From assembly GCF_002494345.1 (NCBI RefSeq), contig NZ_NXNI01000001.1:1178001-1242000 (forward strand): 64,000 nucleotides of DNA. Direction: 5' to 3'. Each line of letters starts with the position of its first letter. Positions within the stretch are counted from its first letter, which is position 1. Under the pieces are notes generated by a model that did no database searches, had not been told where the DNA came from, and saw nothing but the letters and a program-made list of their open reading frames with translations. This stretch comes from Natrinema ejinorense. GTDB lineage: Archaea > Halobacteriota > Halobacteria > Halobacteriales > Natrialbaceae. Of the stretch, positions 17,776 through 26,138 are shown in pieces. The position numbers and the translations under genes were made by a program.

Positions 17776-19044
17776 ATGTCGGACGATATCTTCATCACCG
17801 AGGAGCGGATCGAGGGGGACGACGACGGACCACTCGCCGGCAGGACCGTCGCGGTCAAGGACAACATCTCGACCGAAGGCGTCCGAACGACCTGTGGCTC
17901 GCGGATGCTCGAGGACTACGTCCCACCCTACGACGCGACGGTCGTCTCCCGACTCAGGGAGGCCGGCGCGACGATCGTCGGGAAGGCGAACATGGACGAA
18001 TTCGGGATGGGTACGACCACCGAAACCTCCTACTTCGGCGAGACGGACAACCCCGTCGCACCGGGACACGTCCCCGGCGGCTCCTCCGGTGGCTCCGCGG
18101 CCGCCGTCGCCGCCGGCGAGGCCGACCTCGCGCTCGGTTCCGACACCGGTGGCTCCGTCCGCTGTCCCGCCGCCTTCTGTGGCGTCGTCGGGATCAAACC
18201 CACCTACGGGTTGGTCTCGCGGTACGGCCTCGTCGCCTACGGCAACAGTTTAGAGCAGATCGGCCCCTTCGGCGAGACGGTCGAGGACGCCGCCGAACTG
18301 CTCGACGTGATCGCCGGCAGCGACGACCGCGACGCGACCACCCGCAGCGAGGGCGACGACGCGAACTACGCCGAGGCTGCCACCGGCGACGTCGACGGGC
18401 TCTCGATCGGCGTTCCGACCGAGTTGCTCGAGGGAGCCGACGAGGGCGTCGTCGAGACGTTCTGGGAGGCGCTGGGCGAACTCGAGGATCGCGGTGCCGA
18501 GTACCACGAGGTCTCGCTCCCGTCGGTCGAACACGCCGTCGAGGCCTACTACGTGATCGCGATGTCGGAGGCTTCCTCGAATCTCGCGCGGTTCGACGGG
18601 GTTCGCTACGGCCGCTCGGGCGGATACGACGGGAACTGGAACGAGACCTTCGCCCGCGCCCGCGAGGAGGGCTTCGGCGACGAGGTCAAGCGTCGGATCC
18701 TGCTCGGAACGTACGCGCTCTCGGCGGGCTACCACGACAAGTACTACAAGAAGGCACAGGACGCTCGCGCGTGGGTCAAACAGGACTTCGACGAGGCGCT
18801 CTCGGAGGCCGACGTGCTCGCGAGCCCCACGATGCCGGTCCCGCCGTTCGAACTCGGCGAGAGTCTGGACGATCCGCTCCAGTTGTACCTCGCCGACGCG
18901 AACACGGTGCCGGTCAACCTCGCGGACCTGCCCGCGATTTCGGTCCCGGCGGGCGAAACCGACGGGCTCCCCGTCGGCCTCCAACTCGTCGGCCCCGCCT
19001 TCGGCGAAGAACGTCTGATCCGGGCCGCGAGCGCGCTCGCCTGA
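17776..19044 (+). CDS. gatA: Asp-tRNA(Asn)/Glu-tRNA(Gln) amidotransferase subunit A
   Basis: A 422-residue amidase that releases ammonia from Gln or Asn for transamidation of misacylated tRNA. The amidase triad is visible: Lys28 (VAVKDN), cis-Ser in GGSSGGS (101-107) and nucleophile Ser127 in GSDTGGSVRCPA. It is shorter than bacterial GatA (about 480), as usual in haloarchaea. Start ATG 17776 follows the gatC stop closely; GTG 17770 would overlap it. Its TGA stop is the first codon-sized block of a structured 3' element. Confidence 0.95.
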   Translation: MSDDIFITEERIEGDDDGPLAGRTVAVKDNISTEGVRTTCGSRMLEDYVPPYDATVVSRLREAGATIVGKANMDEFGMGTTTETSYFGETDNPVAPGHVPGGSSGGSAAAVAAGEADLALGSDTGGSVRCPAAFCGVVGIKPTYGLVSRYGLVAYGNSLEQIGPFGETVEDAAELLDVIAGSDDRDATTRSEGDDANYAEAATGDVDGLSIGVPTELLEGADEGVVETFWEALGELEDRGAEYHEVSLPSVEHAVEAYYVIAMSEASSNLARFDGVRYGRSGGYDGNWNETFARAREEGFGDEVKRRILLGTYALSAGYHDKYYKKAQDARAWVKQDFDEALSEADVLASPTMPVPPFELGESLDDPLQLYLADANTVPVNLADLPAISVPAGETDGLPVGLQLVGPAFGEERLIRAASALA

Positions 19045-19128
19045 TACGGTTATGCTGTCCCGATGTCCCGGCGGGACCGCAGGGCGGTCCCGGTCCCACC
19101 GGCACTGACGGACAGGAGGCCGTATGAG
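19042..19128 (+). repeat. Structured 3' element, copy 1 (after gatA)
   Basis: An 87 bp element beginning at the gatA stop TGA. It starts TGATACGGT and ends CCGTATGAG. Outer pairing: ACGG with CCGT and CTGTCC with GGACAG. The core CGGGACCGC-AGG-GCGGTCCCG is a 9 bp hairpin. It closely matches the element after hisF (about 80% identical) and more distantly those after the BCCT transporter and the small zinc-ribbon gene. No T-run follows, so it is not a simple terminator. Function unknown. Confidence 0.7.
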
Positions 19129-19277
19129 TTCTCCCGGACATCACCGCGATGAAACTGACGGGAGCATGGGGTTCGTGATAGCGTGGCAGTGGTGCCGATA
19201 CGATCGTCTGAACAACACACTTTTGTACTATTTTGGAGAGTGTAGATATACCGACGGAATCACTCGAAGAAAGGACC

Positions 19278-19691
19278 ATGAAAATCGCACAGAACCAGAC
19301 CGTCGAGTTCGCCGAGTTCTCGAGGGCGTGTGACCTCGTGGAGGCGTATTTCGGCGACACCATCGACGACGTCGCGTTGCACGCGCCCGTATCACGTCGC
19401 CAACTCATCGCCGTCCTCGCTCGCGCACAGCTCTCGGGCCGTCAGTTCACGATCGATGGACTGACCCAGCAAGGCGAGATCGTCTACCAGTCCAACACCG
19501 AGACCCTCCTCTGGCTCGACGGCGGGTTCTGGACGGATATGCGGGGTCGACACCACTTGACGCCAGACGAAGGCCGGGCGGCACGCGAAGTCCACCGACG
19601 AATCATCGACGCCCTCGTCGGCGACGTGTCCTACTACAACCGCGAACGCGACCCGTTCGTCCTCATCGAGCGCTTCGATCCCTACGAGTGA
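19278..19691 (+). CDS. Hypothetical protein, haloarchaeal
   Basis: A 137-residue soluble protein (MKIAQNQTVEFAEFSRACDLVEAYFG...) with alternating helices and strands. It has no Cys pairs, no signal and no membrane segment. ATG 19278 is preceded by an AT-rich promoter region (TTTTGTACTATTTTGG at about 19221-19236). It may carry a divergent helix-turn-helix in residues 38-75 (VSRRQLIAVLARAQLSGRQF), but I cannot assign a family. Monocistronic between gatA and the FNT-like gene. Confidence 0.65.
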   Translation: MKIAQNQTVEFAEFSRACDLVEAYFGDTIDDVALHAPVSRRQLIAVLARAQLSGRQFTIDGLTQQGEIVYQSNTETLLWLDGGFWTDMRGRHHLTPDEGRAAREVHRRIIDALVGDVSYYNRERDPFVLIERFDPYE

Positions 19692-19795
19692 ACGATACCG
19701 GGCCGCCGGAGCCGAGTTCCGGCCCGATTCTCGGTGCATCGGCGTCCGGCGTATTCATGTCTCGGCCTCATTCATCAACGAACCGTAACTAGTCC

Positions 19796-20341
19796 GTGTC
19801 CACCGCTCCGGATCCCGCCGAGATATTCGACCGCGCCGTCGACGAGGGGCAACGGCGACTCGAGCAGCGACTGCTCGAACTCGCCGCGACCAGCCTCATC
19901 GCGGGGTTTACGATCGTCTTCGGTATCGTCGCGCTCGGCGTCGTCGACGGGCTCGTCGAACCGCAGTTTGGCAAGGCCGCACACGTGGCGGGCGCGCTCA
20001 CCTTTGGCGTCGGCATGGTGTTTCTGGTCGTCGGCCGCACGGAACTGTTCAACGAGAACTTCTTCGATCCGGTCGCGGCGGCCGCTCGAGACGGCACGTG
20101 GCTGCTGGTCTCGATCGGTCGCCTGTGGGCGGTCACGCTCGTCTTCAATCTCCTCGGTGGGTTCCGCTTCGCGGTCGTCTTGGCCATCGAGGTCTTTTTT
20201 GGGTACCTCTTCGACGCGACGACTGATCCGGCGCGATGCCCCGCGCTCAAGCGGCTGTCGACCGAGAGACGGCAACCGATGAAAGGGAGGTGGTCCGTCG
20301 ACCGCGGTCGACGAGCTACTCCTCGTAGGCGAGGTTCATAA
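19796..20341 (+). CDS. Formate/nitrite transporter (FNT)-like protein, C-terminally short
   Basis: A 181-residue frame starting with GTG. Residues 1-120 resemble the first half of an FNT channel: amphipathic N-terminal helix, LLELAATSLIAGFTIVFGIVALG, then LTFGVGMVFLVVGRTELFNENFFDPV, the characteristic FNT segment, and LWAVTLVFNLLGG. FNT channels are about 250-300 residues with six helices; here a basic, low-complexity tail (about 145-181) replaces the last helices. That tail runs 26 bp into the oppositely oriented regulator gene. It may be a truncated relic or a reduced channel. The family assignment is from motif resemblance only. Confidence 0.55.
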   Translation: MSTAPDPAEIFDRAVDEGQRRLEQRLLELAATSLIAGFTIVFGIVALGVVDGLVEPQFGKAAHVAGALTFGVGMVFLVVGRTELFNENFFDPVAAAARDGTWLLVSIGRLWAVTLVFNLLGGFRFAVVLAIEVFFGYLFDATTDPARCPALKRLSTERRQPMKGRWSVDRGRRATPRRRGS

Positions 20342-20675
20342 TCCACTGGGAGAAGGCGTCGCTGTTGGGATCGACTTCCTCCTCGCCGATGAACGGCGAG
20401 AGCATGTCGCCGGCCATCAGAAGGGTGAAATCGAGGTCACGAGCGGTCGGCGAGATGTAGTAGGTGTTGTGGCCGTTGTAGACGGTTTCCTCGCGATCGA
20501 CCAGCTCTTTTTCGACGAGCGACTCGACGATTCGGCTGCCCTTTCGCGATGAAACGTCCAGTTCCTTCCAGAAATCGCTCTGATGAATGCCGCCGGTTTC
20601 CCGAACGAGTTCGAGGCCGGCCCGTTCGTCCTCGGAGAGTTCGGCTTCGGTCGCCGAAACGCTCACGGTGACCAC
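20316..20675 (-). CDS. MarR/wHTH-type transcriptional regulator
   Basis: A 119-residue winged-helix protein. The core is ELVRETGGIHQSDFWKELDVSSRKGSRIVESLVEKELVDREE, a classic helix-turn-helix plus wing. It is followed by TYYISPTARDLDFTLLMAGDMLSPFIGEEEVDP and the ending SDAFSQWIMNLAYEE, which I recall as strongly conserved in haloarchaea. It starts with GTG at 20675; an internal start a few codons later is possible. It converges on and overlaps the end of the FNT-like gene. Targets unknown. Confidence 0.82.
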   Translation of the reverse strand: MVTVSVSATEAELSEDERAGLELVRETGGIHQSDFWKELDVSSRKGSRIVESLVEKELVDREETVYNGHNTYYISPTARDLDFTLLMAGDMLSPFIGEEEVDPNSDAFSQWIMNLAYEE

Positions 20676-20814
20676 CTCGCCGTGCGCGTCGCTACAGGCA
20701 GGAGTGCGTCCATATCCATACGAGAGGGAGCGAGCCGCTTAAATGTGCCCTTCGCCGTCGACTGCGGACGCGGTCGGTCCACCGCGGCCCGCGAGAACGG
20801 TCACCGCGGAGTCG

Positions 20815-21573
20815 TCACCCCCCAGGCTCTCCCTCGGTCTCGAGGCTAGTGGCTTCGTAGGTCGTCCGACACGGTGGCCCCGAGGCGAAGGCGTATCGTG
20901 ACGTTTCGGGGCCAAGCGCGATCAGTGACGACGATCGGGTTCCGAACCCGTTTCGGTGAATGCAGACGCCGTATTCGTGATCACCGAGTACTTCGCCCGC
21001 GCGTTCGAGCCAGTCGCCGGCAGTTTCGTCGGATTCGACCGCGAGCGCCTCCCGAACGGCTCGAGCGTTCGCCGCCTGTTCTCGCCCCATCTCGGGTCGA
21101 ACCGAGGGGACGTCGACGTCGTCGTCGACGGCGACGTTGACGACGACGTGGACGCCGGGGTCGAACTCGGTCAGAGAAAGGCTCCCATCCCACTGGTAGC
21201 AGAACGCGTCCGCCGCGTCGGCGACGACGAGGTAAAAGCCACTGTACTCGTCGTCTTCGATCGCAGTTTCGACGACGGCTTTCGCGTCCGCGGCGGATCG
21301 TGCCTCGAGGACGTCGGCGACGAGCAGCCCGCGCGAGCGGTCGCCGGCGAGGTCCGCGTTGTTCCATTTGTTCGTGATCCCGACGAAAACGCCGAACTCG
21401 TTGTAGCCGATCCAGGTTCCGCCGGCCTCGGCGTCACGCGGCGCGACGATCAGCGGGTCTTCGCGGTAGACGTCCGGCGGTTCCGAGGGCCGGCCGACCG
21501 CCTCGTCGCGGTTCGCGGCGACGGCGACCGGTGCCTCCTCGAAGACCTGCCAAGCGAGCGTGAGCGTACACAC
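20815..21573 (-). CDS. NRDE family (TANGO2-like) protein
   Basis: A 252-residue Ntn-hydrolase-fold protein. Starting from GTG 21573 gives MCTLTLAWQ, the standard N-terminus with Cys2 as the possible nucleophile, then AVAANRDEAVGRPSEPP (the NRDE motif) and GGTWIGYNEFGVFVGITNKW. The open frame continues 41 codons upstream but that part is not family-like, so the internal GTG is chosen. Eukaryotic TANGO2 relatives are linked to heme or lipid trafficking; the archaeal role is unknown. Confidence 0.88.
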   Translation of the reverse strand: MCTLTLAWQVFEEAPVAVAANRDEAVGRPSEPPDVYREDPLIVAPRDAEAGGTWIGYNEFGVFVGITNKWNNADLAGDRSRGLLVADVLEARSAADAKAVVETAIEDDEYSGFYLVVADAADAFCYQWDGSLSLTEFDPGVHVVVNVAVDDDVDVPSVRPEMGREQAANARAVREALAVESDETAGDWLERAGEVLGDHEYGVCIHRNGFGTRSSSLIALGPETSRYAFASGPPCRTTYEATSLETEGEPGG

Positions 21574-21809
21574 GGCTCCGGGTAGGGCCGCAAGCGGCTT
21601 AACTCCGGCTTCGGCGGCAATCCCGTTGCCTCCGTCCGGCGGTCCCGCAGTGTGATACCGACCCTGTATCGGCGTTCGATACAAAGGGTACTTCAACGAT
21701 TAGCGGCGGGATCCGAGACACATCTGATGCTAGCTCACACAACCGTGAGTAGCGACGACGTGCAGTCGACTGCCCACGACGGGCACGAAACACCCAGCGG
21801 GGTCGGACG

Positions 21810-23399
21810 ATGAACGTCGGACGGCTCCTCGGCCTCGAGGACGCGTCGCGGGGGGAGCGGGCCCTGTTCTTCGTGACGATGGGCGTGATGCTCTCGCTCG
21901 GGACGGTCGGGTTCTTCCGGCCGACGGCGTTGAGTAACGCGCTCACCGGCGCGAAAGACTGGATCCTCGTTTACTTCGGCTGGTGGTTCATCCTCCTCGG
22001 GTTCGTCCTGCTGGTCGCCGCGACCGCGTTCACGGCCTCGCGATACGGCCGGATCCGGATCGGCGGCCCCGACGCCGAGCCCGAGTTCGATCGCTTCTCG
22101 TGGCTGTCGATGGTCTTTACCGTCGGGTTCGGCGCGTCGGTCCTCATCTGGGGCGTGGCGGAACCGGTCTCGATCGTTCAGCAGCCACCGCCGGATCCCG
22201 CACCGGTACAGAACGCGTCCACCGAGTCGATGGCGCTCGCGTTCATGTTCATCCACGAGGTGTTCCCGGGGCTGGCGATGTGGTATCTGCCCGTCGCGAT
22301 CGCCTTCGGGATCGCGGTCTACACGGACGGGATCGGCGACTACAAGATCAGTTCGATGCTGGCCGGCGTCGTCGACGCCGACCGGATCCCCGGTCTCTAC
22401 TGGCTGGTCGATCTGGCGGCGCTGATCGCCACGATCGGCGGCATCGCGACGACGCTCGGGTTCAGCGCACAGACGATGTCCGCGATCCTCGGCGGCGTCT
22501 TCGGCCTCGAGGCGCGGATCCTGACCTACGCGGTGTTCGCGCTGATCGGCGTCGTCTTCCTCGGCGACGTCTGGCTCGGCCTCCGTCAGGGCATCCGCAA
22601 CGCTGCCCGCGCGACGGTGGTCCTCATCGGCGTCGCGATGGCCCTGCTCATCGTGGTCGGGCCGACGCTGTACATGCTCGAGTTGCACCTCGACGCGACC
22701 GGCGTCTGGCTCAGCAACCTGTTCCGCCTGTCGCTGTACACCGCGCCGGGGGCCGAGGGCAACTGGGCGGCCAACTGGACCGGCTTCTGGTGGGCCTGGT
22801 GGGCCGCCTGGAGCATCTTCGTCGGGAGCTTCGTCGCCCGCGTCTCGAAGGGTCGCACGATCAGGGAACTGTTCACCGTCCTCGTGCTGGTTCCGACGCT
22901 GTTCACTTGGATCCAGCACGGCCTCATCGGCGGCTGGGCGCTCGCGCCGGGGTATCAGGCCCCGATCGCCGAGGCCATGGCCGCGGCGGGCAAGCCCGCA
23001 GCCGTCGCGAAAGCCCTCGAGATCACGCCGTACGGTACCGTCCTCGCGGTGCTTTTCATCTTCATCATCGCTGGCTACATCGTCACGTCGCTCGACTCGG
23101 CGGTGTTCATGATCTCGGCGATTACGCTGGGCGACGAGAACCCGAACCCGCGAAACCGTGCGTGGTGGGGCGCGCTACTGGCGCTCTTTGGAATGATGTC
23201 GCTCGAACTCGAGGAGTTCAGCGCCATCGAGTCGCTGTCGGTGACGATGGCGCTGCCCTTCTCGCTGTTCCTGTTGCTCGTCCTGTACGGCAGCTACGTC
23301 GTCGCCAGGGACTACGTCCGTGAGAACGAGACGTCGATAGCCGACCCGCGGGCCCGCCATCGGCAGTCGGCGTCGAAGAGCGTCTCCGACGACGACTGA
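21810..23399 (+). CDS. BCCT family osmolyte transporter
   Basis: A 529-residue transporter with 12 predicted helices. It carries the BCCT signature region with WWAWWAAWSIFVGSFVARVSKGRTIREL (about residues 327-354) and GASVLIWGVAEPVS near 110-125. It imports betaine or a related trimethylammonium compound with Na+ or H+, for osmotic balance or as nutrient. The acidic/polar C-terminal tail is short. The exact substrate cannot be told from sequence. The gene ends at the TGA that begins structured 3' element copy 3. Confidence 0.92.
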   Translation: MNVGRLLGLEDASRGERALFFVTMGVMLSLGTVGFFRPTALSNALTGAKDWILVYFGWWFILLGFVLLVAATAFTASRYGRIRIGGPDAEPEFDRFSWLSMVFTVGFGASVLIWGVAEPVSIVQQPPPDPAPVQNASTESMALAFMFIHEVFPGLAMWYLPVAIAFGIAVYTDGIGDYKISSMLAGVVDADRIPGLYWLVDLAALIATIGGIATTLGFSAQTMSAILGGVFGLEARILTYAVFALIGVVFLGDVWLGLRQGIRNAARATVVLIGVAMALLIVVGPTLYMLELHLDATGVWLSNLFRLSLYTAPGAEGNWAANWTGFWWAWWAAWSIFVGSFVARVSKGRTIRELFTVLVLVPTLFTWIQHGLIGGWALAPGYQAPIAEAMAAAGKPAAVAKALEITPYGTVLAVLFIFIIAGYIVTSLDSAVFMISAITLGDENPNPRNRAWWGALLALFGMMSLELEEFSAIESLSVTMALPFSLFLLLVLYGSYVVARDYVRENETSIADPRARHRQSASKSVSDDD

Positions 23400-23480
23400 G
23401 ACGGTCCATTGTAACGATTGACCGGTGCAACCGCAGGTCGTCGCGGTTGCACCGAAAACGACTTACAACAGCCCGTATGA
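23397..23480 (+). repeat. Structured 3' element, copy 3 (after BCCT gene)
   Basis: An 84 bp element starting at the stop TGA. It begins TGAGACGGT and ends CCCGTATGA. Outer pairing: ACGG with CCGT and TTGTAA with TTACAA. The latter stem occupies the place of CTGTCC/GGACAG in copy 1, with every changed base compensated. The core is an 11 bp hairpin GGTGCAACCGC...GCGGTTGCACC. It separates the BCCT gene from convergent menE and could also terminate transcription. Confidence 0.65.
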
Positions 23481-23496
23481 CCGCCGAGCCGGTTTC

Positions 23497-25056
23497 TTAG
23501 CCGCTGATGTCCGTTCCGTCAGCGCGCAGGCGCTCGCGGACCGCCTCGCGGTCGACGGTGCCCGAGGCGGTCCGTGGGAGCGCGTCGCAAAAGCCGATCG
23601 TCTTCGGCCGCTTGAAGCCCGCGAGGCGCTCGTCGCAGTGGGCGAGCAGGGACGCCGGCTCGAGCGAACCCGCCGCCCCCGCCTCGGGAACGACGAGCGC
23701 CGCGACGCGTTCGCCCCACTCCGGATCGGAGAGGCCGACGACCGCGGCGTCGTCGACGGCCGGATGGACCCGCAGCGCCGCGACGACCTCGCCGGGATCG
23801 ACGTTCTCCCCGCCGGTGACGATGCGGTCGCTGCGGCGGTTGAGAACCCACAACCGGCCGCCCTCGTCGCGGTAGCCGACGTCGCCGGTGTGGAGGCCGT
23901 GGTCGCCGAAGGCTGCGTCGGTCCGATCGCCGTCGAGATAGCCCGGCGTCACCGTCGGCCCCGAGACGACGAGTTCGCCCTGTTCGCCCGGCCCGAGAAC
24001 CGTTCCCTCCTCGTCGACGACGGTCACGTCGGTCCCGGAGAGCGGCCGGCCGACGGTCCCCTCGTGGGTCGCGGTTTCGGCCGGCGTCGCCGTCGCGATC
24101 TGGGAGGCGGTCTCGGTCATGCCGTAGGTCGGGTGGGCCGGCACGCCCCGCTCCCGACAGCGTTCGAGCAGTTCTCTCGAGGCCGGGGCACCGCCCAACA
24201 GGGCGAATCGCAGCGATTCCGGGGGTTCCCAGCCGGCCTCGAGCAGGCGCTTGCACATCGTCGGCACGAGCGAGACGCCGGTGATATCGTACTCGTCGAT
24301 GACGCGAGCGGTTTCGCGGGGATCGAACGCGCGCTGGATCACGGCGGTCGTCCCATAGAGCGTCGATCGGACGATCGGGGCCAGGCCGCCCATGTGATAC
24401 ATCGGCAGACAGCAGAGCCACCGGTCGTCCGGCAGGACGCCCAGTCGAAACGCCGAGGCGGTCGCGCTGGCGACGAGGTTGCCGACCGTCAGGCGGACGG
24501 CTTTCGGCTCGCCCGAGGTTCCGGACGTGAACATGAGCAGGTGGGTACGATCGCGCTCGAGCGTCGTCGCGATCGAACCATCGCCGGCGACCGACCGGTC
24601 TGGCTGGCCCGCTCCGCCGCCCGGCCGAACGGGGCGAACGGCATCGTGGTCGGGCTCGTCGACGGAGACGACCGGACAGTCCGCGATCTCGAGCGCGAGC
24701 CCTTCCGTCTCGGACTCGCAGACGACCGCATCGAGGGCGAGTCGGCCCGCCTTCGCCTCGAGTTCGGCGGCCGTTTCGCGGACGTTCAGCGGCACGACGG
24801 TGACGCCGCGACGCATCGCCGCGAAGTACACCTCGGCGAACGCGACGCGGGTCCCCATGAGGATCCCGAGACGATCGTCCGGACCGGAGACGACGGGTTC
24901 GAGCCGCTCCGTGACCGACTCGACCCGGAGATCGAACTCCTCGTATGTCCGCTCCTCGTCCTCGTCGGCGTCGACGAGTGCCGTCGCGTCCGGGGTCGCC
25001 GAGACGCGATGCGACAGCAGGTCACGCGTCGGCCAGTCGATCGGCTCGCCCCTCAT
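23497..25056 (-). CDS. menE: o-Succinylbenzoate-CoA ligase
   Basis: A 519-residue acyl-adenylate-forming enzyme that activates o-succinylbenzoate with CoA in menaquinone synthesis. The AMP-binding P-loop LLMFTSGTSGEPKAV, the motif YGMTETAS, the hinge and A8 region TGDVGYRDEGGRLWVLNRRSDRIVTGGENVDPGEV, and the C-terminal Lys in PRTASGTVDRE are visible. ATG 25056 overlaps the menC stop as ATGA and is preferred over the Met four codons upstream. Placement after menA and menC decides MenE over other acyl-CoA ligases. Confidence 0.92.
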   Translation of the reverse strand: MRGEPIDWPTRDLLSHRVSATPDATALVDADEDEERTYEEFDLRVESVTERLEPVVSGPDDRLGILMGTRVAFAEVYFAAMRRGVTVVPLNVRETAAELEAKAGRLALDAVVCESETEGLALEIADCPVVSVDEPDHDAVRPVRPGGGAGQPDRSVAGDGSIATTLERDRTHLLMFTSGTSGEPKAVRLTVGNLVASATASAFRLGVLPDDRWLCCLPMYHMGGLAPIVRSTLYGTTAVIQRAFDPRETARVIDEYDITGVSLVPTMCKRLLEAGWEPPESLRFALLGGAPASRELLERCRERGVPAHPTYGMTETASQIATATPAETATHEGTVGRPLSGTDVTVVDEEGTVLGPGEQGELVVSGPTVTPGYLDGDRTDAAFGDHGLHTGDVGYRDEGGRLWVLNRRSDRIVTGGENVDPGEVVAALRVHPAVDDAAVVGLSDPEWGERVAALVVPEAGAAGSLEPASLLAHCDERLAGFKRPKTIGFCDALPRTASGTVDREAVRERLRADGTDISG

Positions 25057-26138
25057 CGGCCACCCCACACGTCCGAGACCCCGAGCCCCTTCGCCTGCGG
25101 GACGACCGCCGACCCTTTTTCGAGCAACACGGGATCCCGTCCCAGGTCAGTCGCGAGCAGATCGCCGGTCGCGAGCCCGCAGGCCGGGACGTTGGAGATC
25201 GTCGCCGCGAGGTGGACCGCACCCGTCCGCGCGACGACCCCGTCGATCGTCGTCGTCACCAGCGGCGTGATATCGAGTTCGCTCACCCAGGCCGCGACCT
25301 TGCGGGCGACGTCGACCCCGCCAAGCGCCATCGGTTTCAGAACCACGATGTCCGCCGCGTCGGCATCACAGATCGCGTCGACGCCGTGCTCGAGGAGTCC
25401 CTCGTCGAGCGCGATCGAGACCTCACCGCTCCGGACTCGGAGGTCGGCGTGTCCCTGCAACGCCCCCGCGGGAAGGGGTTGCTCGAGGGTCGAAACGTCA
25501 AGCTCCGCGAAGGACTCGAGTGCGGACGCGGCCTCCTCGTAGGTCCAGGCCTCGTTGGCGTCGGCTCGCAGTTCGACGGTCGAACCGACGGCGTCGCGGA
25601 CGCGACGAACGCGCTCGACGTCTTCTTCGACGCTTCGAACGCCGACCTTCAGCTTGCAGCACTCGAACCCGCGGTCGACGGCGCGGCGCGCTTCCGCGGC
25701 GGTTTCGGCCGGCGACCCGTCGCCGATCGTCGCGTTGACTGGGACCCGACCGACCATCTCACCCTGGCCGAGATACCGATACAGCGGCATCGACTGTCGG
25801 GTCGCCTGGAGATCCGCCAGCGCCAGCGCTAGCGCGTGTCGCGCCGCGACCTGCCGATCGACCGCCGCGAGCGCCTCGCTCGGGCCGCCGGTCCGAATCG
25901 CGTCACGGGCGCGCTCGAGGGCCCGTTCGCAATCCTCTCGGGACTCCGTCCAGCCGGGTAGCGGCGTCGCCTCGCCGTAGCCGACGGCCGGTTCGTCGCC
26001 GGGGTCGCCCCCGTCCGCGACTACCCGAACGAGAAACCCGTCCCGGGACTCGATCGTCCCGTCGCCCGTCTCCAGGGGCTCGGCGAGCGAGAGGGAAAAC
26101 GGCCGGTATTCGAGAGCGAGGGCGTCCGCCGAACTCAT
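25053..26138 (-). CDS. menC: o-Succinylbenzoate synthase
   Basis: A 361-residue enolase-superfamily enzyme that dehydrates SHCHC to o-succinylbenzoate. Metal ligands are in ELRADANEAW (Asp), LEQPLP (Glu) and IALDEGL (Asp). The catalytic Lys pair is in CKLKVG and VVLKPMALGG. The start at 26138 overlaps the menA stop as ATGA; the open frame extends into menA but only in a shadow frame. Middle gene of menA-menC-menE. Confidence 0.94.
   Translation of the reverse strand: MSSADALALEYRPFSLSLAEPLETGDGTIESRDGFLVRVVADGGDPGDEPAVGYGEATPLPGWTESREDCERALERARDAIRTGGPSEALAAVDRQVAARHALALALADLQATRQSMPLYRYLGQGEMVGRVPVNATIGDGSPAETAAEARRAVDRGFECCKLKVGVRSVEEDVERVRRVRDAVGSTVELRADANEAWTYEEAASALESFAELDVSTLEQPLPAGALQGHADLRVRSGEVSIALDEGLLEHGVDAICDADAADIVVLKPMALGGVDVARKVAAWVSELDITPLVTTTIDGVVARTGAVHLAATISNVPACGLATGDLLATDLGRDPVLLEKGSAVVPQAKGLGVSDVWGGR

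Noticed and set aside
19042-19128. tRNA gene or simple rho-independent terminator as the identity of the 3' elements
   Set aside because: No CCA-proximal acceptor with TpsiC-type loop is visible, and no T-run follows the hairpin. Only pairing geometry and stop-codon placement are conserved.
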